Origin: an uncultured Peptococcaceae bacterium
GTDB taxonomy: Bacteria; Bacillota; Peptococcia; Peptococcales; Peptococcaceae
Length of the DNA: 5,396 nt
Assembly: GCA_945949655.1 (NCBI GenBank)
Contig: CAMFFG010000101.1
Span: 1-5,396 of the forward strand
Direction of reading: 5' to 3'
Both the position numbers and the translations under genes were made by a program. Below the pieces are notes generated by a model that did no database searches, was not told the DNA's origin, and saw only the letters and a program-made list of their open reading frames with translations. Shown one piece after another: positions 1 through 5,396 of this stretch. Each line of letters begins with the position of its first letter. The stretch's first letter is position 1.

Positions 1-417
1 GGTGTGCTGGTGAATCCGGATTATACAGTGGCGGCCGCCGGAGGTATCATTCTGCAGGCTATGCCAGATGCGGATGAAGCCGTGCTGGACGATCTGGAGG
101 AAAAAATGAAGGCAGTCCGTCCGGTGAGCAGTCTGATCCATGAGGGGGCTGATATTGCGGGCATTATTCAAAACTATCTGCCCGGTGTGGCCGTGCAGCT
201 TCTGGAACAGAATCCTGTGCAGTGGTACTGCAACTGCAGCAGAGAGCGTATTGCCGGTTTGCTGAAAAGTATCGGCGTGCAGGAGCTGGAGGATATGATC
301 GAAAAAGAGGGGGAGACCGAGGTAGTCTGCCATTTCTGCAACACCCACTACCATTTTGATAAAACCGAATTGGAAACTTTGCGGGTTTCCATGTTGGAAG
401 ATTTGGATCAGGGATAA
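1..417 (+). CDS. hslO: Hsp33 family redox-regulated molecular chaperone (3' part, 5' end outside window)
   Basis: Hsp33 is a cytoplasmic holdase that is inactive while four cysteines bind zinc. It becomes active when oxidative stress disulfide-bonds them and the C-terminal region unfolds. Seen here: the frame is open from base 1, so the gene is cut by the window edge. About 138 codons remain of a family usually near 290 residues. The fragment carries the end of the core domain, with an AGGIILQAMP-like stretch, and the complete C-terminal zinc module. That module is a CxC pair (Cys codons at 229-231 and 235-237) and a CxxC pair (328-330 and 337-339), separated by a helical stretch containing ERIAGLLKSIG. 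All four zinc ligands are present, so the redox switch should work. The stop at 415-417 is followed at once by a terminator-like hairpin, which suggests the gene ends its transcription unit. The apparent ATG/GTG codons near the left edge are internal, not the true start. Confidence 0.95.
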   Translation, partial: GVLVNPDYTVAAAGGIILQAMPDADEAVLDDLEEKMKAVRPVSSLIHEGADIAGIIQNYLPGVAVQLLEQNPVQWYCNCSRERIAGLLKSIGVQELEDMIEKEGETEVVCHFCNTHYHFDKTELETLRVSMLEDLDQG

Positions 418-420
418 GAA

Positions 421-460
421 AAAAGAGGTGTTTCTGTGGAAATACCTCTTTTCTGTTCAA
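421..460 (+). terminator. Terminator-like hairpin between hslO and folC
   Basis: A 14-bp stem pairs 421-434 (AAAAGAGGTGTTTC) with 439-452 (GAAATACCTCTTTT), with one G-T wobble and a TGTG loop at 435-438. The A-run at the 5' foot pairs with the T-run at the 3' foot, and a T-rich tail (CTGTTC) continues to about 458. This is the form of an intrinsic terminator, located three bases after the hslO stop. The U-tract is short and partly inside the stem, so termination may be incomplete. The folC ribosome binding site begins only 16 nt past the stem. Confidence 0.7.
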
Positions 461-481
461 ATTGCAAAAGGAGGAATAGAA

Positions 482-1735
482 ATGGAGTATCAGGCATGCC
501 TGGACTATATGAATCGGAATTGCGTTTCGGGAACGCCTGGAGGCTACATGCGCACGCAGCGAATGGCGGAGCTGGTAGGCGATCCACAGGAAAAACTGCA
601 GATCGTTCATATTGCCGGGACCAATGGAAAAGGATCTACTGCTGCAGTAATGGAAGCAATTCTGCGGCAGGCTGGATACCGGGTGGGGCTGTTCACTTCG
701 CCGCATCTGGAACGCTATGAGGAGCGAATCCAGGTGGACCGTCAGATGATTTCTGAACCGGAACTGGCTATTTTATTGACCATGCTGATCGAGCAGGTGA
801 TTCCGCAACTGCTGGCAGAAGGTATGGGGCATCCCGGAGAATTTGAGTTGCTGACGGTAGCTGGATGGATGTATTTTGCAGGTCGCACAGATCTGGTGAT
901 TTTAGAAGTGGGCTTAGGCGGCACGCTGGATCCAACCAATATCATTGAACATCCGTTGCTCACAGTGATTACACCAGTCAGCCTGGATCACTGTGCGATT
1001 TTAGGAAATACGGTTGCACAAATTGCTCGGGAAAAAGCAGGTATCCTGAAAGAGCAGGTACCAGCTGTGATTGCGCCGCAGCAGCCAGAGGCCCTGGCGG
1101 TATTGCAGGAAACGGCGTCTGAACTGCAGGTGCCATTGACGCTGGTGCAGCAGGAAAATTTACAGCCGGTTTTTACGAATCTACAGGGGACTTATCAGCA
1201 AATAAATTGCAATACGGCGCTGGAGGCGGTGCACAATTTACAGCATCGTGGTCTCATTACAATTACAGCCGATCAGATCGCGGCAGGATTACAGCAGGTA
1301 TTCTGGCCGGGACGGATGGAATATCTGGATCTTGACGGGCAGAGAGGAATTCTTCTGGACGGCGCCCATAATCCGGCCGGTATGGCTTGCCTGGCAGAAA
1401 ATCTGAAAACACTGTATGCAGATCGGGAAATTATATTGTTCCTTTCTATTCTGGATGACAAAGAGCAGATCGTCATGCTGCAGGAGATTTTGCCGCTTGT
1501 TTCGACTGTGATTGTTACCAGACCGGAACATGGCCAGCGGGCACAGCGCTGGAAACAGTTGCAGCAGGAGATCAGACAGCTGGCTCCGGACTGTTCCTGT
1601 CAGCTTTATGAACATTATCAGGAGGGGCTGATGGCAGCATTGAAACAACTGCAACCGGGACAATTGCTGTGTATTACCGGTTCGCTGTATCTGCTGGGAG
1701 ACTGTCGCCGTTTTTTACATACGGTTCTATCGTAA
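482..1735 (+). CDS. folC: Bifunctional folylpolyglutamate synthase / dihydrofolate synthase
   Basis: This is an ATP-dependent Mur-ligase-superfamily enzyme. It adds glutamate to folates and, in many bacteria, also to dihydropteroate, giving polyglutamates that are retained in the cytoplasm. The 417-residue product has the family's usual length. Visible motifs in order: P-loop GTNGKGS at residues 46-52, TSPHL at 72-76, the EVGLGG..D.TN loop at 142-153, SLDH at 167-170, the EKAGILK block at 184-190 whose lysine is carbamylated in relatives, WPGRME at 275-280, DGAHNP at 293-298, and the C-terminal TGSLYLLGD at 399-407. The ATG at 482 is chosen because AAGGAGG (468-474) sits 7 nt upstream and the protein begins in the usual way (YQACLDYM). 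An in-frame ATG at 356 would run through the hslO end and hairpin and is rejected. Position 148 is Thr where many FolC proteins have Arg. Whether both activities are present cannot be told from sequence alone, because no folP or folA is in view. Confidence 0.95.
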   Translation: MEYQACLDYMNRNCVSGTPGGYMRTQRMAELVGDPQEKLQIVHIAGTNGKGSTAAVMEAILRQAGYRVGLFTSPHLERYEERIQVDRQMISEPELAILLTMLIEQVIPQLLAEGMGHPGEFELLTVAGWMYFAGRTDLVILEVGLGGTLDPTNIIEHPLLTVITPVSLDHCAILGNTVAQIAREKAGILKEQVPAVIAPQQPEALAVLQETASELQVPLTLVQQENLQPVFTNLQGTYQQINCNTALEAVHNLQHRGLITITADQIAAGLQQVFWPGRMEYLDLDGQRGILLDGAHNPAGMACLAENLKTLYADREIILFLSILDDKEQIVMLQEILPLVSTVIVTRPEHGQRAQRWKQLQQEIRQLAPDCSCQLYEHYQEGLMAALKQLQPGQLLCITGSLYLLGDCRRFLHTVLS

Positions 1736-1786
1736 AAGAATTATGCATATCCATAAGTAATCTGGCAAAGAAAGGATCGGACGCTT

Positions 1787-2599
1787 ATGGGTTGGAGCAG
1801 AAAATTTGTAGCGGCAGTGTTGTCCATTGTGCTGATGTTTGCTTTTATTCAAACAGTAGGTGGATATCTGATTGGGCAGTTGAGTCACTTTCAGGACAAT
1901 GGAGGGGTTCTGGAATCCCAGGTGGAGGAAAAAGTGGTACGACAGATGGTGCTGCAGCTGGAGCCAATGGAATACTATACCTTTCAGATCGGTTCCTTTG
2001 AAAATGCAGCTGCTGGACAGGCCAGAATCGATGCATTGGCACGGCAAGGCTACCGGGTGTATGTGTCAGCAGGCCCGCCTTTTCGGTTGTGGCTGGGGTG
2101 CCTGGGAAAAGAACTTGCGGTTGCTGATCTGCCGGAAGCAGTGCGGGAGAGCAGCAGTGATGTGTTTGTGCAGAAGCTGGTTCTGAATGAGACAGCCCTG
2201 CGGTTTCCAGCTGAAGATCATGTGATGATGGAGCAGGTATCGGCGCTGCTCAGCAGCTACGATGTGGTGCTGAAACACTCGTTGAAAACATTTCAGGATT
2301 ATCGTTATACGGCCTGCAGCGAGACAAACTGGGCAGAAATGCTTGGGCAGCTCACGGATGAGCTGGAAATGATTCAGGAGATGGGCAGGGCTTTGCTGAG
2401 CAATGAGGACAGTGAACCGATGGCCAGCGGTATACTGGATCTGTTGACTGTTACCGGAGAATATGAGGAGAGTCTGAAACTGATTCAGGAAAAGAAAAAC
2501 GATCAGGTGATATTGCTGGCACAAAGCTGTCTGTTGGAATTGATTGCACAATATCATAGTTTTATGGCGCAGGAAAGTATGGCAGAAATAGAATCGTGA
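1787..2599 (+). CDS. SPOR-domain membrane protein, N-terminally anchored
   Basis: This 270-residue protein has no gene name that I recognise. The N-terminus is short and basic (WSRK), followed by a hydrophobic segment at about residues 7-30. That fits an uncleaved anchor or signal-anchor that puts the rest outside the membrane. After a linker (31-61) comes a SPOR-like domain at about 62-133, starting YYTFQIGSF, with a helix containing ARIDALARQGY and a strand RVYVSAGP. SPOR domains bind peptidoglycan strands stripped of stem peptides at division sites. About 137 residues follow (134-270), rich in Leu, Glu, Gln and Met, predicted by eye to be helical, and matching no family I know. The gene lies 51 nt after folC with AAAGGA (about 1771-1775) before the ATG, so it is probably co-transcribed with folC. 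SPOR domains are more often at the C-terminus, so the trailing helical region is unusual. A role in envelope or division biology is inferred from the domain only. Confidence 0.8.
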   Translation: MGWSRKFVAAVLSIVLMFAFIQTVGGYLIGQLSHFQDNGGVLESQVEEKVVRQMVLQLEPMEYYTFQIGSFENAAAGQARIDALARQGYRVYVSAGPPFRLWLGCLGKELAVADLPEAVRESSSDVFVQKLVLNETALRFPAEDHVMMEQVSALLSSYDVVLKHSLKTFQDYRYTACSETNWAEMLGQLTDELEMIQEMGRALLSNEDSEPMASGILDLLTVTGEYEESLKLIQEKKNDQVILLAQSCLLELIAQYHSFMAQESMAEIES

Positions 2600-2616
2600 A
2601 AAATTACGCAAGCCTA

Positions 2617-2645
2617 TTGATTATCTTCAAAAATACAGATATAAT
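2617..2645 (+). promoter_or_regulatory. Sigma-70/sigma-A type promoter for rex
   Basis: A -35 box TTGATT (2617-2622) and a perfect -10 box TATAAT (2640-2645) are separated by exactly 17 bp. Transcription should start near 2652, about 43 nt ahead of the preferred rex start. The promoter lies in the 95-nt gap after the SPOR gene. I saw no clear terminator before it, so read-through from folC-SPOR may add to rex expression. No Rex-type operator (TTGTGA/TCACAA or TTGTTAA/TTAACAA arms) is evident around it. Confidence 0.75.
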
Positions 2646-2675
2646 AACCTTAGTATAAAGAAGAGATAGTTTGAC

Positions 2676-2697
2676 GAGAAGGGGTTGTTATAAATTG
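2676..2697 (+). promoter_or_regulatory. rex ribosome binding site and TTG start
   Basis: The purine-rich GAGAAGGGG (2676-2684) lies 10 nt before TTG 2695-2697. This start gives an N-terminus of KELKIPEAT, in register with Rex proteins, where the KIP.AT motif falls a few residues from the start. An upstream in-phase TTG at 2671 is also possible, with the weaker AAGAAGAGA in front of it. It would add eight residues (initial Met, then TRRGCYK) that do not look like the family. Confidence 0.6.
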
Positions 2698-3321
2698 AAA
2701 GAACTGAAAATCCCAGAAGCGACGGTCAGCAGACTTTCCGTATATTCTAGATATTTAACAGAAGTGGAAAAACAGAATATTGTTAATATTTCCTCCGGTG
2801 AAATTGCGGAGGGTATGGGTGGTACGCCAGCTCAGGTGCGCAAAGATCTGGCCTACTTTGGTGAGTTCGGAACGCGTGGGGTCGGATACAATGTAAAGCA
2901 GCTGAATCAGGAGATTATGAATATTCTGGGGCTGACGAAACGCTGGAATGTGATTCTGATTGGTGCAGGAAATCTGGGGTCGGCGCTGAGTCAATATCGT
3001 GGTTTTCGGGAACGAGGCTTCCAGATTATCGGCGTATTTGACAATGACCTGAATAAAGTGGGGCTGAAACTGAATGGTCTGCCTATTTATGCAGTCAGTC
3101 AGATGGCCGATTTTATAGAAAATAATGATGTGACCATCGGAATCATTGCGGTACCGGCTGAGTATGCACAGGATATTGCGGATATTCTGGTGGAAACAAA
3201 AATTAAAGGAATCTTAAATTTTGCACCGGTGGTGTTAACCATTCCCGATAATGTGGAAGTACGCAATGTAGATTTGACAGTAAATCTGGAAGTACTCACC
3301 TACAATATTGAGAAGAACTGA
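2695..3321 (+). CDS. rex: Redox-sensing transcriptional repressor Rex
   Basis: Rex is a homodimeric repressor that reads the NADH/NAD+ ratio. NAD+ favours DNA binding; NADH releases it and de-represses fermentation and respiratory genes. The 208-residue product (from TTG 2695) has the standard length. Seen in order: KIPEAT (5-10), a winged-helix DNA-binding domain with the recognition segment at about 43-65 ([20 protein letters not shown]), and a Rossmann fold with GAGNLG at 90-95, FD at 115-116 and the [10 protein letters not shown] block at 170-179. It ends in a helix containing [10 protein letters not shown] that family members use for dimer swapping. All key motifs are intact. The gene has its own promoter just upstream, a hairpin at its stop codon and an intrinsic terminator about 100 nt later, so it is probably a single-gene unit. 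Its targets cannot be inferred from this window because I found no clear Rex site in the intergenic DNA. Confidence 0.95.
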   Translation: MKELKIPEATVSRLSVYSRYLTEVEKQNIVNISSGEIAEGMGGTPAQVRKDLAYFGEFGTRGVGYNVKQLNQEIMNILGLTKRWNVILIGAGNLGSALSQYRGFRERGFQIIGVFDNDLNKVGLKLNGLPIYAVSQMADFIENNDVTIGIIAVPAEYAQDIADILVETKIKGILNFAPVVLTIPDNVEVRNVDLTVNLEVLTYNIEKN

Positions 3322-3350
3322 TCTGCTCTCGCAGAGATAAAGCAGATCAG
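3318..3350 (+). other. Stem-loop spanning the rex stop codon
   Basis: A perfect 10-bp inverted repeat pairs CTGATCTGCT (3318-3327) with AGCAGATCAG (3341-3350) across a 13-nt loop. The TGA stop (3319-3321) lies in the left arm. An inner TCTC-GCA-GAGA hairpin (3327-3337) can form at the loop base. No T-tract follows directly, so it is not a canonical intrinsic terminator. It may instead protect the 3' end of the mRNA or act with the terminator downstream. Confidence 0.6.
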
Positions 3351-3393
3351 AATGACGGTATTTGTTGTTTTCTGAAAAACATACCCGAAAGTA

Positions 3394-3410
3394 TTTACAG
3401 TATATGTAAA
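3394..3410. repeat. Short dyad TTTACA-N5-TGTAAA
   Basis: A perfect 6-5-6 inverted repeat (TTTACAGTATATGTAAA) lies in AT-rich intergenic DNA. Its left arm is also the -35 box of a candidate promoter. The size and position fit an operator for a small dimeric regulator, but the sequence is AT-rich and such dyads arise by chance. It matches no operator I can name with confidence. Confidence 0.35.
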
Positions 3411-3423
3411 AATATGATATGAT
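3394..3423 (+). promoter_or_regulatory. Candidate promoter overlapping the rex terminator
   Basis: TTTACA (3394-3399) and TATGAT (3418-3423), each one mismatch from consensus, are separated by 18 bp. The predicted start near 3430 falls inside the left arm of the following terminator hairpin. New transcripts would lack most of that arm and should escape termination, then run into maf-radC-mreB with a leader of about 130 nt. This is prediction from box matches only. Confidence 0.45.
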
Positions 3424-3455
3424 TATCCTGGAGTTTTTTCCAGGATAATTTTTTT
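3422..3455 (+). terminator. Rho-independent terminator after rex
   Basis: A perfect 11-bp stem pairs ATTATCCTGGA (3422-3432) with TCCAGGATAAT (3439-3449) around a 6-nt GTTTTT loop. Seven T bases (3449-3455) follow without a gap. This is a textbook intrinsic terminator for + strand transcription and should end the rex transcript. Confidence 0.9.
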
Positions 3456-3514
3456 ATCGTTTTTTCGTGCAAGAATGCAGAATAACGCTTGTTTCTGCCC
3501 AGTTGTAATGTTAT

Positions 3515-3520
3515 TATAAT
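3515..3520 (+). promoter_or_regulatory. Possible -10 box upstream of maf
   Basis: A perfect TATAAT lies 43 nt before the maf ATG. No good -35 box is found at 16-18 bp: the 17-bp position reads TTTCTG, and TTGTTT at 3489-3494 is 20 bp away. There is no TGn extension either. It could be a second, weaker start for the maf operon. Confidence 0.35.
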
Positions 3521-3523
3521 CTA

Positions 3524-3562
3524 ATATGGGAGTAAGATTGAAAAGAAAGGATTGACCCATAT
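3524..3562 (+). repeat. Inverted repeat flanking the maf ribosome binding site
   Basis: ATATGGG (3524-3530) is the reverse complement of CCCATAT (3556-3562), with 25 nt between. The loop contains the purine-rich ribosome binding site AAAGAAAGG (3542-3550), and the maf ATG follows the right arm directly. The pairing is only 7 bp, so it may be chance or a weak fold presenting the binding site in a loop. Confidence 0.3.
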
Positions 3563-4231
3563 ATGATGTTAATCTTAGCCTCCGCTTCACCGAGGCGCCG
3601 CGCACTGCTGCAGCAGGTTGGTGCGGTGTTTCAGGTGAAATGCAGCAATGTTGCAGAGATGATCGATCTGTCTTTGCCGCCGGAAGAGATGGTTCAGCAG
3701 CTGGCTTTGCAGAAAGCGGCAGCTGTGGCGGCAGAGCAGTCGGAAGGGCTGGTACTGGGTGCTGATACAGTTGTGGTAAACGATGGCGTACTTCTGGGGA
3801 AACCGGCCAGTCTGGAAGAGGCTGCAGCGATGCTGCAGGGTCTGTCGGGCAAATGGCATCAGGTAATGACGGCGGTCGCACTGGTGGATGCATCGGGGCA
3901 GAAAGAACCCTGGGTAGCTGTAGAAAAAACAGGAGTAAAATTCCGTGATTTGACGAAAGCAGATATTGCTGCCTATCTGGCAACGGGAGAATCTATGGAT
4001 AAAGCCGGCGCATATGGAATACAGGGATATGGAGCCTTGCTGGTGGAAAAAATAGAAGGATGTTATTTTAATGTCGTTGGCTTGCCCTTACAGCAGGTAG
4101 CAGCAGGATTGCGAAACTGGGGGATGAATTTATATGCCTATCACAACTGTGTGCAAGATGAAAGCCTATCCGCAGCATGTCCGCCCGCGGGAGCGGATGG
4201 AGATGCTGGGAGCAGCGCAGTTAAGCGATAA
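3563..4231 (+). CDS. maf: Maf family nucleoside triphosphate pyrophosphatase with C-terminal tail overlapping radC
   Basis: Maf proteins hydrolyse non-canonical or pyrimidine nucleoside triphosphates to monophosphates in the cytoplasm. In Bacillus, Maf overproduction blocks septation. Seen: the N-terminal LASASPRRRALL motif (5-16), the GADT block with catalytic Asp68, GKP at 79-81, SGK.H.V.T.V (95-105), and TGE..DKAGAYGIQGYG (141-157) followed by GCYFNVVGLPL. The Lys80 and Gln154 pattern fits the YhdE-like dTTP/UTP pyrophosphatase group rather than the YceF-like m7GTP group. That assignment is from memory of the families. The ATG at 3563 has AAAGAAAGG 12 nt upstream; ATG 3566 is an alternative. 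The canonical fold ends near residue 191 (WGMNLY), matching the usual family length. The frame stays open for 31 more codons, giving 222 residues. This tail lies entirely inside radC and has a low-complexity Ala/Gly/Pro/Ser-rich end, as though the ancestral stop was lost. Confidence 0.93.
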   Translation: MMLILASASPRRRALLQQVGAVFQVKCSNVAEMIDLSLPPEEMVQQLALQKAAAVAAEQSEGLVLGADTVVVNDGVLLGKPASLEEAAAMLQGLSGKWHQVMTAVALVDASGQKEPWVAVEKTGVKFRDLTKADIAAYLATGESMDKAGAYGIQGYGALLVEKIEGCYFNVVGLPLQQVAAGLRNWGMNLYAYHNCVQDESLSAACPPAGADGDAGSSAVKR

Positions 4232-4826
4232 AGAATTGCTGGCCATTCTGCTGGCTACCGGCAGTCGGGAGTGCAGCGCATTGGATCTGGCGGAGCAGAT
4301 GCTGCAAAAACATGGTGGTCTGGACGGCTTGAAAGATCTGTCGCTGGCAGAGCTGATGGAACAGAAAGGGATCGGCACGGCCAAAGCCACTACCATTGCG
4401 GCAGCGATTGAGCTGGGCAAGCGGATCAATAACGGTGTGCAGCAGTACAAGCCGATGATCCAGAATTCCGCTGATGCCGCCCAGTTGATGATGGGTCGGA
4501 TGCGGGATCTGGATCGGGAACATTTTCAGGTGCTGCTGCTGGATCAGAAAAACACGCTGTTAGCGGTTGAGATGATTTCGATTGGTACACTGAGCAGTTC
4601 TCTGGTCCATCCGCGTGAAGTGTTTAAGCAGGCCATTCGGCGCAGTGCTTCCGGAATGATTCTGGTACACAACCATCCCAGTGGCGATTGCATGCCCAGC
4701 CAGAATGACCGCCAGGTGACACAGCGTTTGAAGCAGGCCGGCGAAATTATAGGAATTGACGTGATAGATCATATCATAATAGGAAAAGATAGTTATTATA
4801 GTTTCTGTGAGAATCAGATATTCTGA
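4134..4826 (+). CDS. radC: RadC family JAB/MPN-domain protein
   Basis: This is a 230-residue protein of the RadC family. It was once called a DNA repair protein, but its biochemical role is unsettled. The N-terminal region has RPRERM.MLGA..LSDKELLAILLATG (18-43), then a helix-hairpin-helix-like part (KGIGTAKATTIAAAIELGKR). The C-terminal JAB/MPN metalloprotease-like domain carries the signature HNHPSGD...SQND, with candidate metal ligands His179, His181 and Asp192, all present. The ATG at 4134 is preferred because TGGGGG (4118-4123) lies 10 nt upstream. ATG 4158 (Met9) would still leave the conserved region intact but has no clear ribosome binding site. With the 4134 start the gene overlaps maf by 98 nt in another frame. 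It begins exactly where the canonical Maf fold ends, so the two are co-transcribed and possibly translationally coupled. mreB follows after 30 nt, an order common in Firmicutes. Confidence 0.93.
   Translation: MPITTVCKMKAYPQHVRPRERMEMLGAAQLSDKELLAILLATGSRECSALDLAEQMLQKHGGLDGLKDLSLAELMEQKGIGTAKATTIAAAIELGKRINNGVQQYKPMIQNSADAAQLMMGRMRDLDREHFQVLLLDQKNTLLAVEMISIGTLSSSLVHPREVFKQAIRRSASGMILVHNHPSGDCMPSQNDRQVTQRLKQAGEIIGIDVIDHIIIGKDSYYSFCENQIF

Positions 4827-5396
<570 letters not shown>

Noticed and set aside
356..481. N-terminal extension of folC from an ATG at 356
   Set aside because: It would overlap hslO and cross the hairpin. The 42 added residues do not resemble FolC, and the ATG at 482 has a strong ribosome binding site.
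164..706. 180-codon minus-strand open frame over hslO and folC
   Set aside because: It has no recognisable domain and spans two well-supported + strand genes and their hairpin.
2779..2793. AATATT-GTT-AATATT near-palindrome inside rex as an autoregulatory Rex site
   Set aside because: It lies about 85 nt inside the coding region, encodes conserved-looking residues, and lacks the TTGTGA or TTAACAA arm pattern of Rex operators.
3475..3519. 14-codon open frame upstream of maf as a possible leader peptide
   Set aside because: There is no good ribosome binding site and no residue pattern typical of attenuators. It overlaps the -10-like box.
4762..4776. TGATA-GATCA-TATCA dyad in radC
   Set aside because: The arms are only 5 bp within conserved coding sequence; chance is the simplest explanation.
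4756..4799. Possible mreB promoter in the 3' end of radC (TTGACG with AT-rich boxes)
   Set aside because: No -10 box falls at 16-18 bp from TTGACG; the candidates give spacers of 10-15 or 32 bp. Coding constraint explains the AT-rich patch.

Overview
This window is an ordinary-looking chromosomal housekeeping segment with every gene on the + strand. Protein content (Hsp33, FolC, a SPOR-domain membrane protein, Rex, Maf, RadC, MreB), strong AGGAGG-type ribosome binding sites, a TTG start on rex, intrinsic terminators with U-tracts and a near-consensus sigma-70/sigma-A promoter all point to a low-to-mid GC Firmicute (Bacillota). The maf-radC-mre order is common in Clostridia and Negativicutes. 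A SPOR protein next to folC, plus rex, fits a diderm Negativicutes-like or clostridial genome. That placement is inference from gene order and style, not from a database comparison.

Layout. (1) 1-417: 3' half of hslO (Hsp33), ending in a long hairpin at 421-452. (2) 482-2599: folC followed 51 nt later by a 270-residue SPOR-domain membrane protein. (3) 2617-3350: the Rex redox repressor gene with its own near-consensus promoter, a TTG start and a stem-loop at its stop codon. (4) 3351-3562: a regulatory intergenic stretch of about 210 nt with a dyad, a possible promoter, a canonical intrinsic terminator that the promoter overlaps, and a second -10-like box before maf. (5) 3563-5396: maf, radC and the first 180 codons of mreB. 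maf and radC overlap by 98 nt, and mreB runs off the right edge.

How the genes relate. MreB (cell elongation), Maf (nucleotide pyrophosphatase historically linked to septation) and the SPOR protein (family binds septal peptidoglycan) give a cell-envelope flavour. FolC supplies polyglutamylated folates, Rex senses NADH/NAD+, and Hsp33 is a redox-activated holdase. No mobile element, CRISPR array, tRNA, rRNA or riboswitch was seen, and nothing suggests an undescribed defence or biosynthetic system. The points most worth checking are the long maf/radC overlap, the terminator/promoter overlap between rex and maf, the terminator-like hairpin just upstream of folC, and the non-standard architecture of the SPOR protein.
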